DNA of 14,968 nucleotides, from assembly GCA_002433485.1 (NCBI GenBank), contig DJIF01000030.1, positions 1 to 14,968 on the forward strand. Reading direction: 5' to 3'. The notes under the pieces are model-generated. The model did not search any database, had not been told where the DNA came from, and saw nothing but the letters and a program-made list of their open reading frames with translations. Below, in pieces: positions 1 to 6,593 of this stretch; positions within the stretch are counted from its first letter, which is position 1; every line of letters begins with the position of its first letter. Position numbers and translations under genes: made by a program. This DNA comes from Deltaproteobacteria bacterium UBA6601 (GTDB taxonomy: Bacteria; Myxococcota_A; UBA796; UBA9615).

Positions 1-2
1 GC

Positions 3-452
3 AGTGTCGACATTGCCGACGACTCGCTACCGTTGGTTCCTGATTGGGGTGATGCTGCGGAACACACAGCTGCTGACGAACTCGCTGAGCTGGACGGGCA
101 GCTCCATGAGGCCTTCCCGTCCGCGGAAGAAATCGATGAGCCAGAAGCCGAAGGGCTGATTGTGGCGCCCGAGGTGGTCACCGGGCATGTGGGAGAGTTG
201 ATCCTGGTAGAGGTCTTGCTGAGCAACGATGAGATCGGCGAACTGCGTCCGCTGTCGCTGCCTGAAGAGGTGGTCTTTCAAGCCTGGTCGGGTGGTGCAA
301 GCGTCGAGTGGGTACCCCAGCCCCGGCACATCGGTCAGCACGATTTTGTGTTCCTGGTCGTCGATGCGCTGGAGCCGGATCTGGTGCTCGCGCAGCAGAC
401 CGTCCTGGTCAATGTCCTGCCGCGTTTCTCGCTGATTGAGTACGGCTTCTGA
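3..452 (+). CDS. C-terminal part of a protein with a cadherin/Ig-like domain (5' end outside window)
   Basis: The reading frame is open from the first bases of the window to a TGA at 450-452, so this is the last ~149 residues of a longer gene. A TTG at 33 could be a start, but the frame stays open upstream and nothing marks it as one. The first ~50 visible residues are rich in Glu and Asp and look like a linker. They are followed by a ~90-residue stretch with the beat of a putative-Ig/dystroglycan cadherin-like domain: a 'VTGHVGELILVEVLLSND' opening, then 'VEWVP', 'HIGQHDFVFLVVD' and a closing 'QTVLVNVLP' strand. Such domains are usually extracytoplasmic and serve adhesion or structural roles. 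The protein ends shortly after the domain. Its overall function cannot be judged because the N-terminal part is missing. The antisense frame over the same bases is a shadow. Confidence 0.6.
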   Translation, partial: SVDIADDSLPLVPDWGDAAEHTAADELAELDGQLHEAFPSAEEIDEPEAEGLIVAPEVVTGHVGELILVEVLLSNDEIGELRPLSLPEEVVFQAWSGGASVEWVPQPRHIGQHDFVFLVVDALEPDLVLAQQTVLVNVLPRFSLIEYGF

Positions 453-475
453 ACTCGATGCCTGGTTGAAGGCGG

Positions 476-504
476 TTGACCTGATCCTACCTGCGGACTA
501 TTGC
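476..504 (+). promoter_or_regulatory. Possible sigma70-like promoter for the 555-1193 gene
   Basis: TTGACC at 476-481 (five of six matches to the -35 consensus) is followed after 17 bases by TATTGC at 499-504 (three of six to the -10). It lies in the 102-bp gap between two plus-strand genes and would give a leader of about 45 bases before the ATG at 555. The -10 match is weak, so this is only a candidate. Confidence 0.3.
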
Positions 505-542
505 TTGCCTGCGCGCTGCTTCTTCGAGCCGCGCTGTTGCTT

Positions 543-547
543 GGGAG
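543..547 (+). promoter_or_regulatory. Ribosome binding site GGGAG
   Basis: GGGAG sits seven bases before the ATG at 555. It supports that ATG over the in-frame upstream TTG at 501, which has no such site and would put extra hydrophobic residues in front of an already complete signal peptide. Confidence 0.6.
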
Positions 548-554
548 TTTCGTT

Positions 555-1193
555 ATGAGGATCGTCCTGCTCGCTACCCTTATCTTAGGCCTGGGAGTCG
601 CCCCCGGACTCAGCTTCGCCGGCTCCAATCTGCCCGCCGGCTTGAGCTTCTGTCAGCCCAGTGCCGAGGTCCTTGCCAAGCTGCCGTCTGCTCGCGAGAT
701 GAGCGATGACGTCTATGATGCAACCCTGACGGTCTGGGGTGTCGAGGGCTTCGTCAGCGCGATCATGGACAACGATCGGCTGGTCGGTATGCGCTTCCGT
801 GCTTTTGAGACCCCAGCTGACTTGAAGAAGATTCGCAGTCGCCTGCACAAGGCCTACGGCGAGGGTGGGACTCGAGGCTCAGCGACGATCTGGGCGGCCG
901 GGCCTGGAGTCCGAGCTGAGCTCAAGCTCCAGAGCGAGCAGATCTTTGTCGGCTGGGAGACTGCTCCGGGTCATTGCGGCACAGAGGTCATTCAAAAGGG
1001 TCTGAGCGAGCAGGAGAAGAAGGACGCAGATTCGCTTAAGGCCCGTAAGGCGGTTAACTGGGATCCCTACGCCGATGATGTTGAGGGGGATGCGGTTAAG
1101 AAGAAGGCCAAGCAGCGCAAGGAGCAGAAAGAGCAGCCCAAGGAAGAGAAGAAAGAAGAGCCAAGTCTGGGCGACGATGAGATCGACTGGTAG
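555..1193 (+). CDS. Exported hypothetical protein with a charged Lys/Glu-rich C-terminal tail
   Basis: This is a 212-residue protein whose family I do not recognise. Residues 1-22 form a signal peptide (MR, a hydrophobic core, then 'LSFA'), so the product is probably periplasmic or at the cell envelope. Residues ~24-146 read as a small folded domain with alternating strands and helices and two cysteines, C33 and C141, which could form a disulfide. After it the sequence becomes highly charged: 'NWDPYADD' near 168-175, a Lys/Glu/Gln-rich stretch to ~203, and an acidic end 'GDDEIDW'. The tail is probably disordered and may bind a partner. The start at 555 is chosen for its GGGAG site and signal peptide. 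The gene converges on the lipoprotein gene at 1207 with only 13 bases between the stops. I see no terminator hairpin there. Confidence 0.7.
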   Translation: MRIVLLATLILGLGVAPGLSFAGSNLPAGLSFCQPSAEVLAKLPSAREMSDDVYDATLTVWGVEGFVSAIMDNDRLVGMRFRAFETPADLKKIRSRLHKAYGEGGTRGSATIWAAGPGVRAELKLQSEQIFVGWETAPGHCGTEVIQKGLSEQEKKDADSLKARKAVNWDPYADDVEGDAVKKKAKQRKEQKEQPKEEKKEEPSLGDDEIDW

Positions 1194-1206
1194 CTGACTG
1201 GTTCGG

Positions 1207-3066
1207 TTACTCCAGCCCGGCTCCAGCCGGATAGGAATAGGACCCGGCTGCGTAGTAGCCGTAGACCAGCACACCGATATTCTCGCTGCCGGGCTCGCTG
1301 CCGCCTCCCGACCAGATACGATGTACCCCGTCGCTGATTGCGCAGGTCCAGGACTCGTAAGCGATGCCGCCCAATTCGCCGTCCTGCTGCGGACCGCTGC
1401 AGTCCGAGATGGTGCTGATTTCAACGCCATCGAGACTGGCAGTGATCCCCTGCGGCATGGAAATAACGGCCCAGTTGGACTGGAAACCCTCGCCAGTGGT
1501 GAATACGTAGTCTTCCCGGCGCTGAGCAATGGGCGGCACATACAGCAGCGAGGAGTCGCCGGCGCCGGCGATAGGAGCGTTAACATCGGAGCCGACGATG
1601 AGGTATTGGCCGACGTGAACTGGGCCGCTTGCTGAGACCGTGAAGCCGCTGCGCGCCCAGATCTCGCGGTACTCGCCGCCGTTGAGGGTGAAAGAGCTGT
1701 GCTCTCCGGCCAGGCTGGTGGTTACCGAGGTTGCGTCATTGAGGGCCATGATGCGAACCAGGTCCGGTTCGGTGTCTACCGAGCTGCGTTGGGCCGAGTG
1801 ACTGACGACGTAGTCGGTGCGCATGGCCTGGGTCGGCAGAACCTGTTGCTCAATGTGCTCGGCGCAGCATGAGTCACCTTCTTCGCCGTTTTCGGAGCAG
1901 TCAGCATCGTTGCCATCGACCTGACCGTCGCCGTCGTTGTCGTAGTTGTCTTCGCAGCTGTTGCTGATCATCGCCAGATCTGCGCCGGTAAAGACCGCTA
2001 CTCGGTTCGACGAGCTGATTCGGGTGCCGCTCAGGTCCGGTGCTTCGCCGTCGAATCCCAGGGTGCCGTTGGCCAGCGCCTCCAGGAAGGCGCTGAGGTC
2101 AGAGAGGTTGATCTCCGGCTGCTCCATGAAGGTGGTCTCAAGGTTGAGCACATCGTAGGGACCAAGGGTAAAGCTTCGGGTGCTGCCTGCAGCGATGCCG
2201 ACCCCACCGCCCTGGTCGCTCACTCCAACGCCGGCCTGAATGTTGTAGGTAGGGGTGACCTCGACTGTGGTGCCAGCGGCTGTGCCGACGATGGTCACAT
2301 AGCTGCGGTTGGCCGGGCCCTCACCGATCACTTCACCGGTCAGTGGATTACTGATCTCGGCCAGCGGACCGGAGGGTGGGTAGCCGAGAACCAGGTGCTC
2401 CACACCCAGTCCGTTGGTGGGCAGCAACATGGAGGCGTCATTGGAGAATTGTTGATCAATGCTATTGAACTGGTAGGCGACTACCGGCACATCCGAGCGC
2501 ACCCGGAAGGCCCGCGATGACAGCCAGGTCTGGGGACCATCGTCGACGTGGGTGGTCAGATTCTCGCCATCTACATCGCGCCGAGGGAGGCGAAAGACGT
2601 GGACGTCACCGGGCTGGACGCTGGCCTCTTCCACCAGGGTTGAGAGGTGTGGCTGGCCGGGATCGGAGTCGTTGAGGTCGACCCGCACCTGGGCGATGAC
2701 GCTCTCATTGACGTTCGCCACGGCGACTGCGAACTGAGCTCCAGCGGCGTTGTCCACGCTGTTTTCCGCGTTATCCAGGTCGACTGCCCAGAACTCGCAG
2801 CCGATGTTACTCAGCCGCCCGGAGAGCATGCTCTCGCAGGAGACCAGTACGCTGTCGTCGTCGTCGCCGTTGTCGTCGTCATCGCCGCTGTCGTCGTCGT
2901 CACTGCTGTCGTCGTCGCCGCTGTCGTCGTCATCGCCGCTGTCGTCGTCGTCGCCGCTGTCGTCGTCGTCGCCGGCGTCATCGTCGTCGCCGGGGCGAAT
3001 CCGGTCCGCGCAGCTAAGGGTCCCACACAGGGCCAGTAGAAGGACCAGGATGGAGAGTCGGTTCAT
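1207..3066 (-). CDS. Asp-repeat lipoprotein with IgGFc-binding-like domain
   Basis: This is a 619-residue exported protein. Residues 1-19 are a signal peptide ending 'GTLSC', which is a lipoprotein box with Thr rather than Leu at -3, so C19 is the likely lipid-carrying residue. Residues 26-72 are a tandem (Gly-Asp4-Ser)n tract that probably acts as a flexible acidic tether. From ~80 to the C-terminus the sequence resembles the IgGFc-binding N-terminal-type domain seen in predicted surface proteins, with strand-rich stretches such as 'SDVPVVAYQFNS' (191-202) and 'SSNRVAVFTGADLA' (352-365). An insertion at 371-390 carries 'DNDGDGQVDGNDADC', a calcium-loop-like motif framed by cysteines, followed by a CC pair at 400-401. 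The ligand is unknown. The ATG is four bases after the serC stop, and its AAGGG ribosome site lies inside the serC end, so it is co-transcribed with the serine genes. It has no obvious metabolic link to them. Confidence 0.8.
   Translation of the reverse strand: MNRLSILVLLLALCGTLSCADRIRPGDDDDAGDDDDSGDDDDSGDDDDSGDDDSSDDDDSGDDDDNGDDDDSVLVSCESMLSGRLSNIGCEFWAVDLDNAENSVDNAAGAQFAVAVANVNESVIAQVRVDLNDSDPGQPHLSTLVEEASVQPGDVHVFRLPRRDVDGENLTTHVDDGPQTWLSSRAFRVRSDVPVVAYQFNSIDQQFSNDASMLLPTNGLGVEHLVLGYPPSGPLAEISNPLTGEVIGEGPANRSYVTIVGTAAGTTVEVTPTYNIQAGVGVSDQGGGVGIAAGSTRSFTLGPYDVLNLETTFMEQPEINLSDLSAFLEALANGTLGFDGEAPDLSGTRISSSNRVAVFTGADLAMISNSCEDNYDNDGDGQVDGNDADCSENGEEGDSCCAEHIEQQVLPTQAMRTDYVVSHSAQRSSVDTEPDLVRIMALNDATSVTTSLAGEHSSFTLNGGEYREIWARSGFTVSASGPVHVGQYLIVGSDVNAPIAGAGDSSLLYVPPIAQRREDYVFTTGEGFQSNWAVISMPQGITASLDGVEISTISDCSGPQQDGELGGIAYESWTCAISDGVHRIWSGGGSEPGSENIGVLVYGYYAAGSYSYPAGAGLE
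2851..2991 (-). repeat. In-frame 18-bp tandem repeat encoding (Gly-Asp4-Ser)n
   Basis: About eight six-residue units (residues 26-72 of the lipoprotein) are encoded mostly by GAC/GAT and GGC codons. One unit reads GDDDSS, one ends in Ala and one in Asn, so the array is imperfect. It appears on the plus strand as a long run of gtc-rich triplets. Unit number is likely to vary between strains by slippage. Confidence 0.85.
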
Positions 3067-3070
3067 GGTC

Positions 3071-4156
3071 TTAGCCCTTGCGCTTGAGGAAGTCGTTCAT
3101 CAGCTCCACCAGGGCCTCCACTGCGGCCAGCGGAACTGCGTTGTAGATGGATGCCCGCAGGCCACCGACGGAGCGGTGCCCCTTGAGTCCCTTCATGCCG
3201 GCGGCCTCACTTGCTGTAACGAACGCGGCCTCAAGCTCACTGTCCGCCAGGGTGAAGGTGACGTTCATGAGCGATCTTGAGCCCATCTGTGCGTGGCCTC
3301 GGTAGAAGCCGCCCGAAGCATCGATGGTGTCGTAGATGAGCTTGGCCTTCTGTTGGTTGCGTCGCGCTGCCGCCTCCAGGCCACCCTGGTCGATCAGGTA
3401 GCGGGCCACCAGGCCGACCATGTAGATGGGGAACACAGGTGGCGTGTTGAGCAGCGAGTTCTTGGCCGCGACCTTGGTGTAATTGAAGGTCTCTGCGAGG
3501 TCGTCGGGACAGCGCTCCAGCAGGTCCTCACGGACGATCACGCAGGTGACACCGGAGGGCCCCATGTTCTTTTGTGCTCCGGCGTAGATGAGGTCGAACT
3601 GATTGGCGTCGATAGGCTGACTAAGAATGTCAGAGCTCATATCGCAGATCAGAGGAGCTCCTTGAGGCTTGGGAGTTGCGTGGAACTGGGTGCCGTAGAT
3701 GGTGTTGTTGCTGGTGTAGTGGAGGTAGGCCAGATCTCGGGGCAGTTCCAACTGGCCATCGGTCGGGACATGGTCGTGGCCACTGGTCCCGCTGTTGTAG
3801 ATCTCGACCGCGTCGCCCACCTTGCAGGCTTCGCTAAAGGCGCCCTCCGCCCAGCGGCCGGTGGTGATGTAGGCCGCCTTGCCCTTGCCGAGCAGGTTCA
3901 TGGGGACCAGCGCAAACTGGGTTCTTGCGCCGCCACCCATGAACAGGATCCGGTGCTCCGCGCCCAGGCCCAGCAGCTGGCCTAGATCGGTAATGCATTG
4001 GTTATGGACCTCTTCGTAGAGGGGCCAGCGATGGCTTGCTTCCAGCAGCGACAGGCCGCTGTCTCTGAAGTTGACCAGTTCTGCTTGAGCCTGTTCAAGA
4101 ACCGGCAGCGGTAGTGCTCCAGGACCGGCTGAGAAGTTATGAGTTCTGCTGGGCAT
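3071..4156 (-). CDS. serC: Phosphoserine aminotransferase
   Basis: This cytosolic PLP enzyme converts 3-phosphohydroxypyruvate plus glutamate to O-phosphoserine and 2-oxoglutarate, the second step of serine synthesis. The related vitamin B6 reaction is also known for the family. The 361-residue length is normal. It opens with 'NFSAGPGALP', has the phosphate/PLP-binding 'GGGARTQF' (residues 74-81), 'HYTSNNTIYGTQ' (146-157), 'CDMSSD' (171-176) and the lysine that binds PLP in 'YAGAQKNMGPSG' (K196). The TSNNTI-type segment is closer to the Bacillus-like branch than to E. coli SerC. The start follows the serA stop by two bases (TGA-CC-ATG), with GGAG seven bases upstream, so translation is coupled to serA. 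All key residues I can check are present. Confidence 0.96.
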   Translation of the reverse strand: MPSRTHNFSAGPGALPLPVLEQAQAELVNFRDSGLSLLEASHRWPLYEEVHNQCITDLGQLLGLGAEHRILFMGGGARTQFALVPMNLLGKGKAAYITTGRWAEGAFSEACKVGDAVEIYNSGTSGHDHVPTDGQLELPRDLAYLHYTSNNTIYGTQFHATPKPQGAPLICDMSSDILSQPIDANQFDLIYAGAQKNMGPSGVTCVIVREDLLERCPDDLAETFNYTKVAAKNSLLNTPPVFPIYMVGLVARYLIDQGGLEAAARRNQQKAKLIYDTIDASGGFYRGHAQMGSRSLMNVTFTLADSELEAAFVTASEAAGMKGLKGHRSVGGLRASIYNAVPLAAVEALVELMNDFLKRKG

Positions 4157-4158
4157 GG

Positions 4159-5367
4159 TCAGGCTCCGCCGCTGAAGGTCTCAATGGAAAGGATGGCCTC
4201 GCTGTCCCGCGAGAGGGCGGTGAGGATCTCAGGGTCGGGGATTCGGTCAACGGTCATTCTGGCCAGGCAGGTGGAACCTCCTGAGAACACCAGATTTTCG
4301 GTTTCGGCGACGTTGATACCGAGGTCTCGCAGGGCGCTGAAGACCAGCGCCAGCACCCCGACCTCATTGCGGTGTCGTACCACGAGCAGATGACCCGGAC
4401 CTTGCTGCTGGGCTTCGTTGACCCCCAGTACCCGACCAGTCCGGGAGAACTCCAGTACCAGCCGGACCGCTTCGTCGGCTACCGCTTCTTGAGCTTGCTG
4501 GGTTGAGGCGCCGATATGGGGAGTGGCGATGACTCCGGGCAGGGCGAGTAGACCGTCGCTGACTTCGCCCTCGCCGCCGCTGATCTCGCCGTCAAAGACG
4601 TCCAGCCCGGCGCGCAGTCCGCGCTCCTCGATGGCCTGCTGAAGCGCTTGTTGGTCGACTACTTCAGCTCTTGAGGTGTTGATGAAGTAGCAGCCGTCTT
4701 TGAGCGCGGCGAAGAATTTCTGGTCCGCAAAATTCCGGGTCGCGGGTACCGCGGCCAGGTGCAGGCTTACGGCATCAGCTTGTTTTAACGCCTGATGCAG
4801 ATCCACTACCAGTTCGGCGCCCATGGACTCGAGTTCGGCGCGGGGCTCGGGCACCACATTCCAGGCCAGGACCTTCATCTCCAGGGCGCGGGCTCGACGC
4901 GCAACTTCTAGGCCAATTCGGCCAGCGCCGACCACCACCAGGGTCCGTCCGGCCAGCCCACCGGCTTTGCTGTATTCGGCCTTGCGCCACCGCCCAGCCC
5001 GCAGGTCGGCGGTAGCGTCGGGGATGCGCCGGTCAACACCGATCAGCAGGCCTATGGCCAACTCCGCGACGGCCAGGCTGTTGCGGCCCGGGCAGTTGGC
5101 GACAAAGATGCCGTGTTCGCTGGCCGCGCTGACGTCAATGGTGTTGACCCCGGCTCCCGCTCGTACCACCAGGCCCAGCTTGCTGTTGGCCAACATCGCT
5201 GCGTTTACCTTGGTGCTGCGGACCACCAGGGCCTGATAGGGAGTTGAACTCAGTGCCTCGGCCAGGCTCGCCTCCTTGAGGCCAGGCTGACAGCTCACTT
5301 CAAGTCCGGCGTTCTCAAGGTCGGTGATGGCGGTAGCCGGTAGTTTGTCGGCGATGAGAACGCGCAT
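4159..5367 (-). CDS. serA: D-3-phosphoglycerate dehydrogenase with C-terminal ACT domain
   Basis: This enzyme oxidises 3-phosphoglycerate to 3-phosphohydroxypyruvate, the committed step of serine synthesis. It has 402 residues: a split substrate domain (~1-98 and ~290-320), a Rossmann nucleotide domain (~99-288) and an ACT domain (~327-400) expected to bind serine for feedback control. Visible signatures are 'VRAGAGVNTIDV' (68-79), 'NCPGRNSLAVAELAIGLL' (91-108), the nucleotide loop G147-x-G149-x-x-G152, and the catalytic R233, E261 and H284 ('TPHIGAST'). It lacks the extra ASB domain of longer PGDHs. The residue after the second Rossmann strand, normally Asp, is Asn170 ('LAWNVV'), which may affect cofactor preference. 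The loop after E261 is somewhat long and acidic. A strong AGGAG lies seven bases before the ATG. The gene follows the DUF1015 gene by 14 bases and precedes serC by two. Confidence 0.95.
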   Translation of the reverse strand: MRVLIADKLPATAITDLENAGLEVSCQPGLKEASLAEALSSTPYQALVVRSTKVNAAMLANSKLGLVVRAGAGVNTIDVSAASEHGIFVANCPGRNSLAVAELAIGLLIGVDRRIPDATADLRAGRWRKAEYSKAGGLAGRTLVVVGAGRIGLEVARRARALEMKVLAWNVVPEPRAELESMGAELVVDLHQALKQADAVSLHLAAVPATRNFADQKFFAALKDGCYFINTSRAEVVDQQALQQAIEERGLRAGLDVFDGEISGGEGEVSDGLLALPGVIATPHIGASTQQAQEAVADEAVRLVLEFSRTGRVLGVNEAQQQGPGHLLVVRHRNEVGVLALVFSALRDLGINVAETENLVFSGGSTCLARMTVDRIPDPEILTALSRDSEAILSIETFSGGA

Positions 5368-5381
5368 GGTTTCTCCTGGCT

Positions 5382-6593
5382 TCAGATGCAGTGAAAGAAC
5401 AGACCGCTGCGCAGCTTGGGTTCGAACCAGGTGGACTTGGGCGGCATGATCTCGCCGGCGTCAGCGACCGCGAACAGCTCAGCGAGTGAGGTGGCGTGGA
5501 GTGAAAAGGCGACTCCGCCACTTCGTCGGGCCCTTGCTTCGAGTTCTGCAGTGCCGCGAGAACCACCCACAAATTCGATTCGCTCGTCGGTGCGGGGGTC
5601 GACAATGCCAAACAGTGGAGCGAGCACCTGATCCTGGAGCAGGGATACGTCGAGGTCGTCGATAACGCTGTTGCCCCCGGCCGGGATCGTGAAGCTCTGC
5701 CAGCGGTCCTCTGCGAACACACAGAAGGTTCCTCTGCCCTCGGGTGTGGCCGAGGATTCCCGCAGTGGGAAGCGCCGGTTCAGTTCGGTGATCAAGGACG
5801 CTGCGCTGTGGCCACCAAGGTCGGTAACGACGCGATTGTAGGGCAGAATCCGTAGCTGATTGTCGGGGAAAACCACCGCCATGACCTGGTTGTAGGCTTC
5901 GTTGCCGTTGTGGTTGGGGTTGTCCTGACGTAGGGCCTCCCGGGCTCGAGAAGCAGACTTGGCGCGGTGGTGTCCGTCCGCCACATACAGGCGGGGTACC
6001 CGCTCAAATGCCTGCTGCAGTCCGGTCGTCTCGCTGACCTGCCAGATCGTGTGGCGAACTCCGTCTTCGGCCTCGAAGTCATAGAGCGCCGCTGACTCCA
6101 TGGCTGCCGCAACCAGGCGGTCAATTTGAGGGTGATTGCGGTAGGCGAGAAAGATGGGCTCTGCCTGGCAGCGCATGGTTACCACATGGCGAGCCCGGTC
6201 GTCTTCCTTGGCTTTGCGGGTCCGCTCGTGGATAGCGATGAGGCCGTTGTCGTACTCGTCGACTGAGCAGCCGGCGACCACCCCGATTTGGGCGTGTTCG
6301 CCACTCGCCAGTCGGTAGATGAGCAGCACCGGCTCAGCACTGCGGTGGTACGGGACCTCGGCGATGAAGCGGGTCAGGGTCTTACGCGCCTGTTCATAGA
6401 CCACATCGGAATAGAGGTCAGTGCCGGCAGGCAGGTCAATCTCGGGTCGAATGACATGCAGGAAACTCTCTGGTTTGCCTCGGGCCAGATCAGCTGCTTC
6501 CTGGGAGTTGATTACATCGTAGGGTACCGAAGCGATGGCAGCGGCCCTTTCAGCGGGGGCCAGGTGAGCGCTGAAGGGGCTTAGGTTGCTCAT
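5382..6593 (-). CDS. DUF1015 family protein, probably linked to serine metabolism
   Basis: This is a 403-residue soluble protein that matches the DUF1015 family along its whole length. Family hallmarks visible are 'SVPYDVI' near the start (22-28), 'HERTRKAKEDDRARH' (122-136), 'VADGHHR' (204-210) and the C-terminal 'KSTWFEPKLRSGLF' (386-399). No signal peptide or membrane segment is seen. The family's biochemical role is not established to my knowledge. It is often found beside serA/serC, as it is here. The DGHHR signature resembles nucleotide-binding motifs of the ParB/sulfiredoxin-like fold, which includes free-serine kinases, so a role in serine phosphorylation or control is a reasonable guess but unproven. 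Its ATG overlaps the stop of the PAS gene by four bases (ATGA), and it is followed 14 bases later by serA. Confidence 0.88.
   Translation of the reverse strand: MSNLSPFSAHLAPAERAAAIASVPYDVINSQEAADLARGKPESFLHVIRPEIDLPAGTDLYSDVVYEQARKTLTRFIAEVPYHRSAEPVLLIYRLASGEHAQIGVVAGCSVDEYDNGLIAIHERTRKAKEDDRARHVVTMRCQAEPIFLAYRNHPQIDRLVAAAMESAALYDFEAEDGVRHTIWQVSETTGLQQAFERVPRLYVADGHHRAKSASRAREALRQDNPNHNGNEAYNQVMAVVFPDNQLRILPYNRVVTDLGGHSAASLITELNRRFPLRESSATPEGRGTFCVFAEDRWQSFTIPAGGNSVIDDLDVSLLQDQVLAPLFGIVDPRTDERIEFVGGSRGTAELEARARRSGGVAFSLHATSLAELFAVADAGEIMPPKSTWFEPKLRSGLFFHCI

Noticed and set aside
501..554. Longer start (TTG at 501) for the small exported protein
   Set aside because: No ribosome site and an awkward extra hydrophobic lead. 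The ATG at 555 has GGGAG and a normal signal peptide.
1217..1230. CCGGCT-CC-AGCCGG palindrome as a terminator
   Set aside because: The two-base loop is too short, no T run follows, and it lies in the coding end of the lipoprotein gene.
879..1586. Minus-strand 235-residue frame
   Set aside because: It runs across the convergent junction and overlaps two better-supported genes. Its composition is that of a shadow frame.
2647..3280. Plus-strand frames with long Val/Ala or Ser runs
   Set aside because: They are out-of-frame readings of the (GDDDDS)n repeat and the serC end.
3293..3985. Plus-strand 230-residue frame opposite serC
   Set aside because: serC is certain on the other strand, and the antisense product resembles no family.
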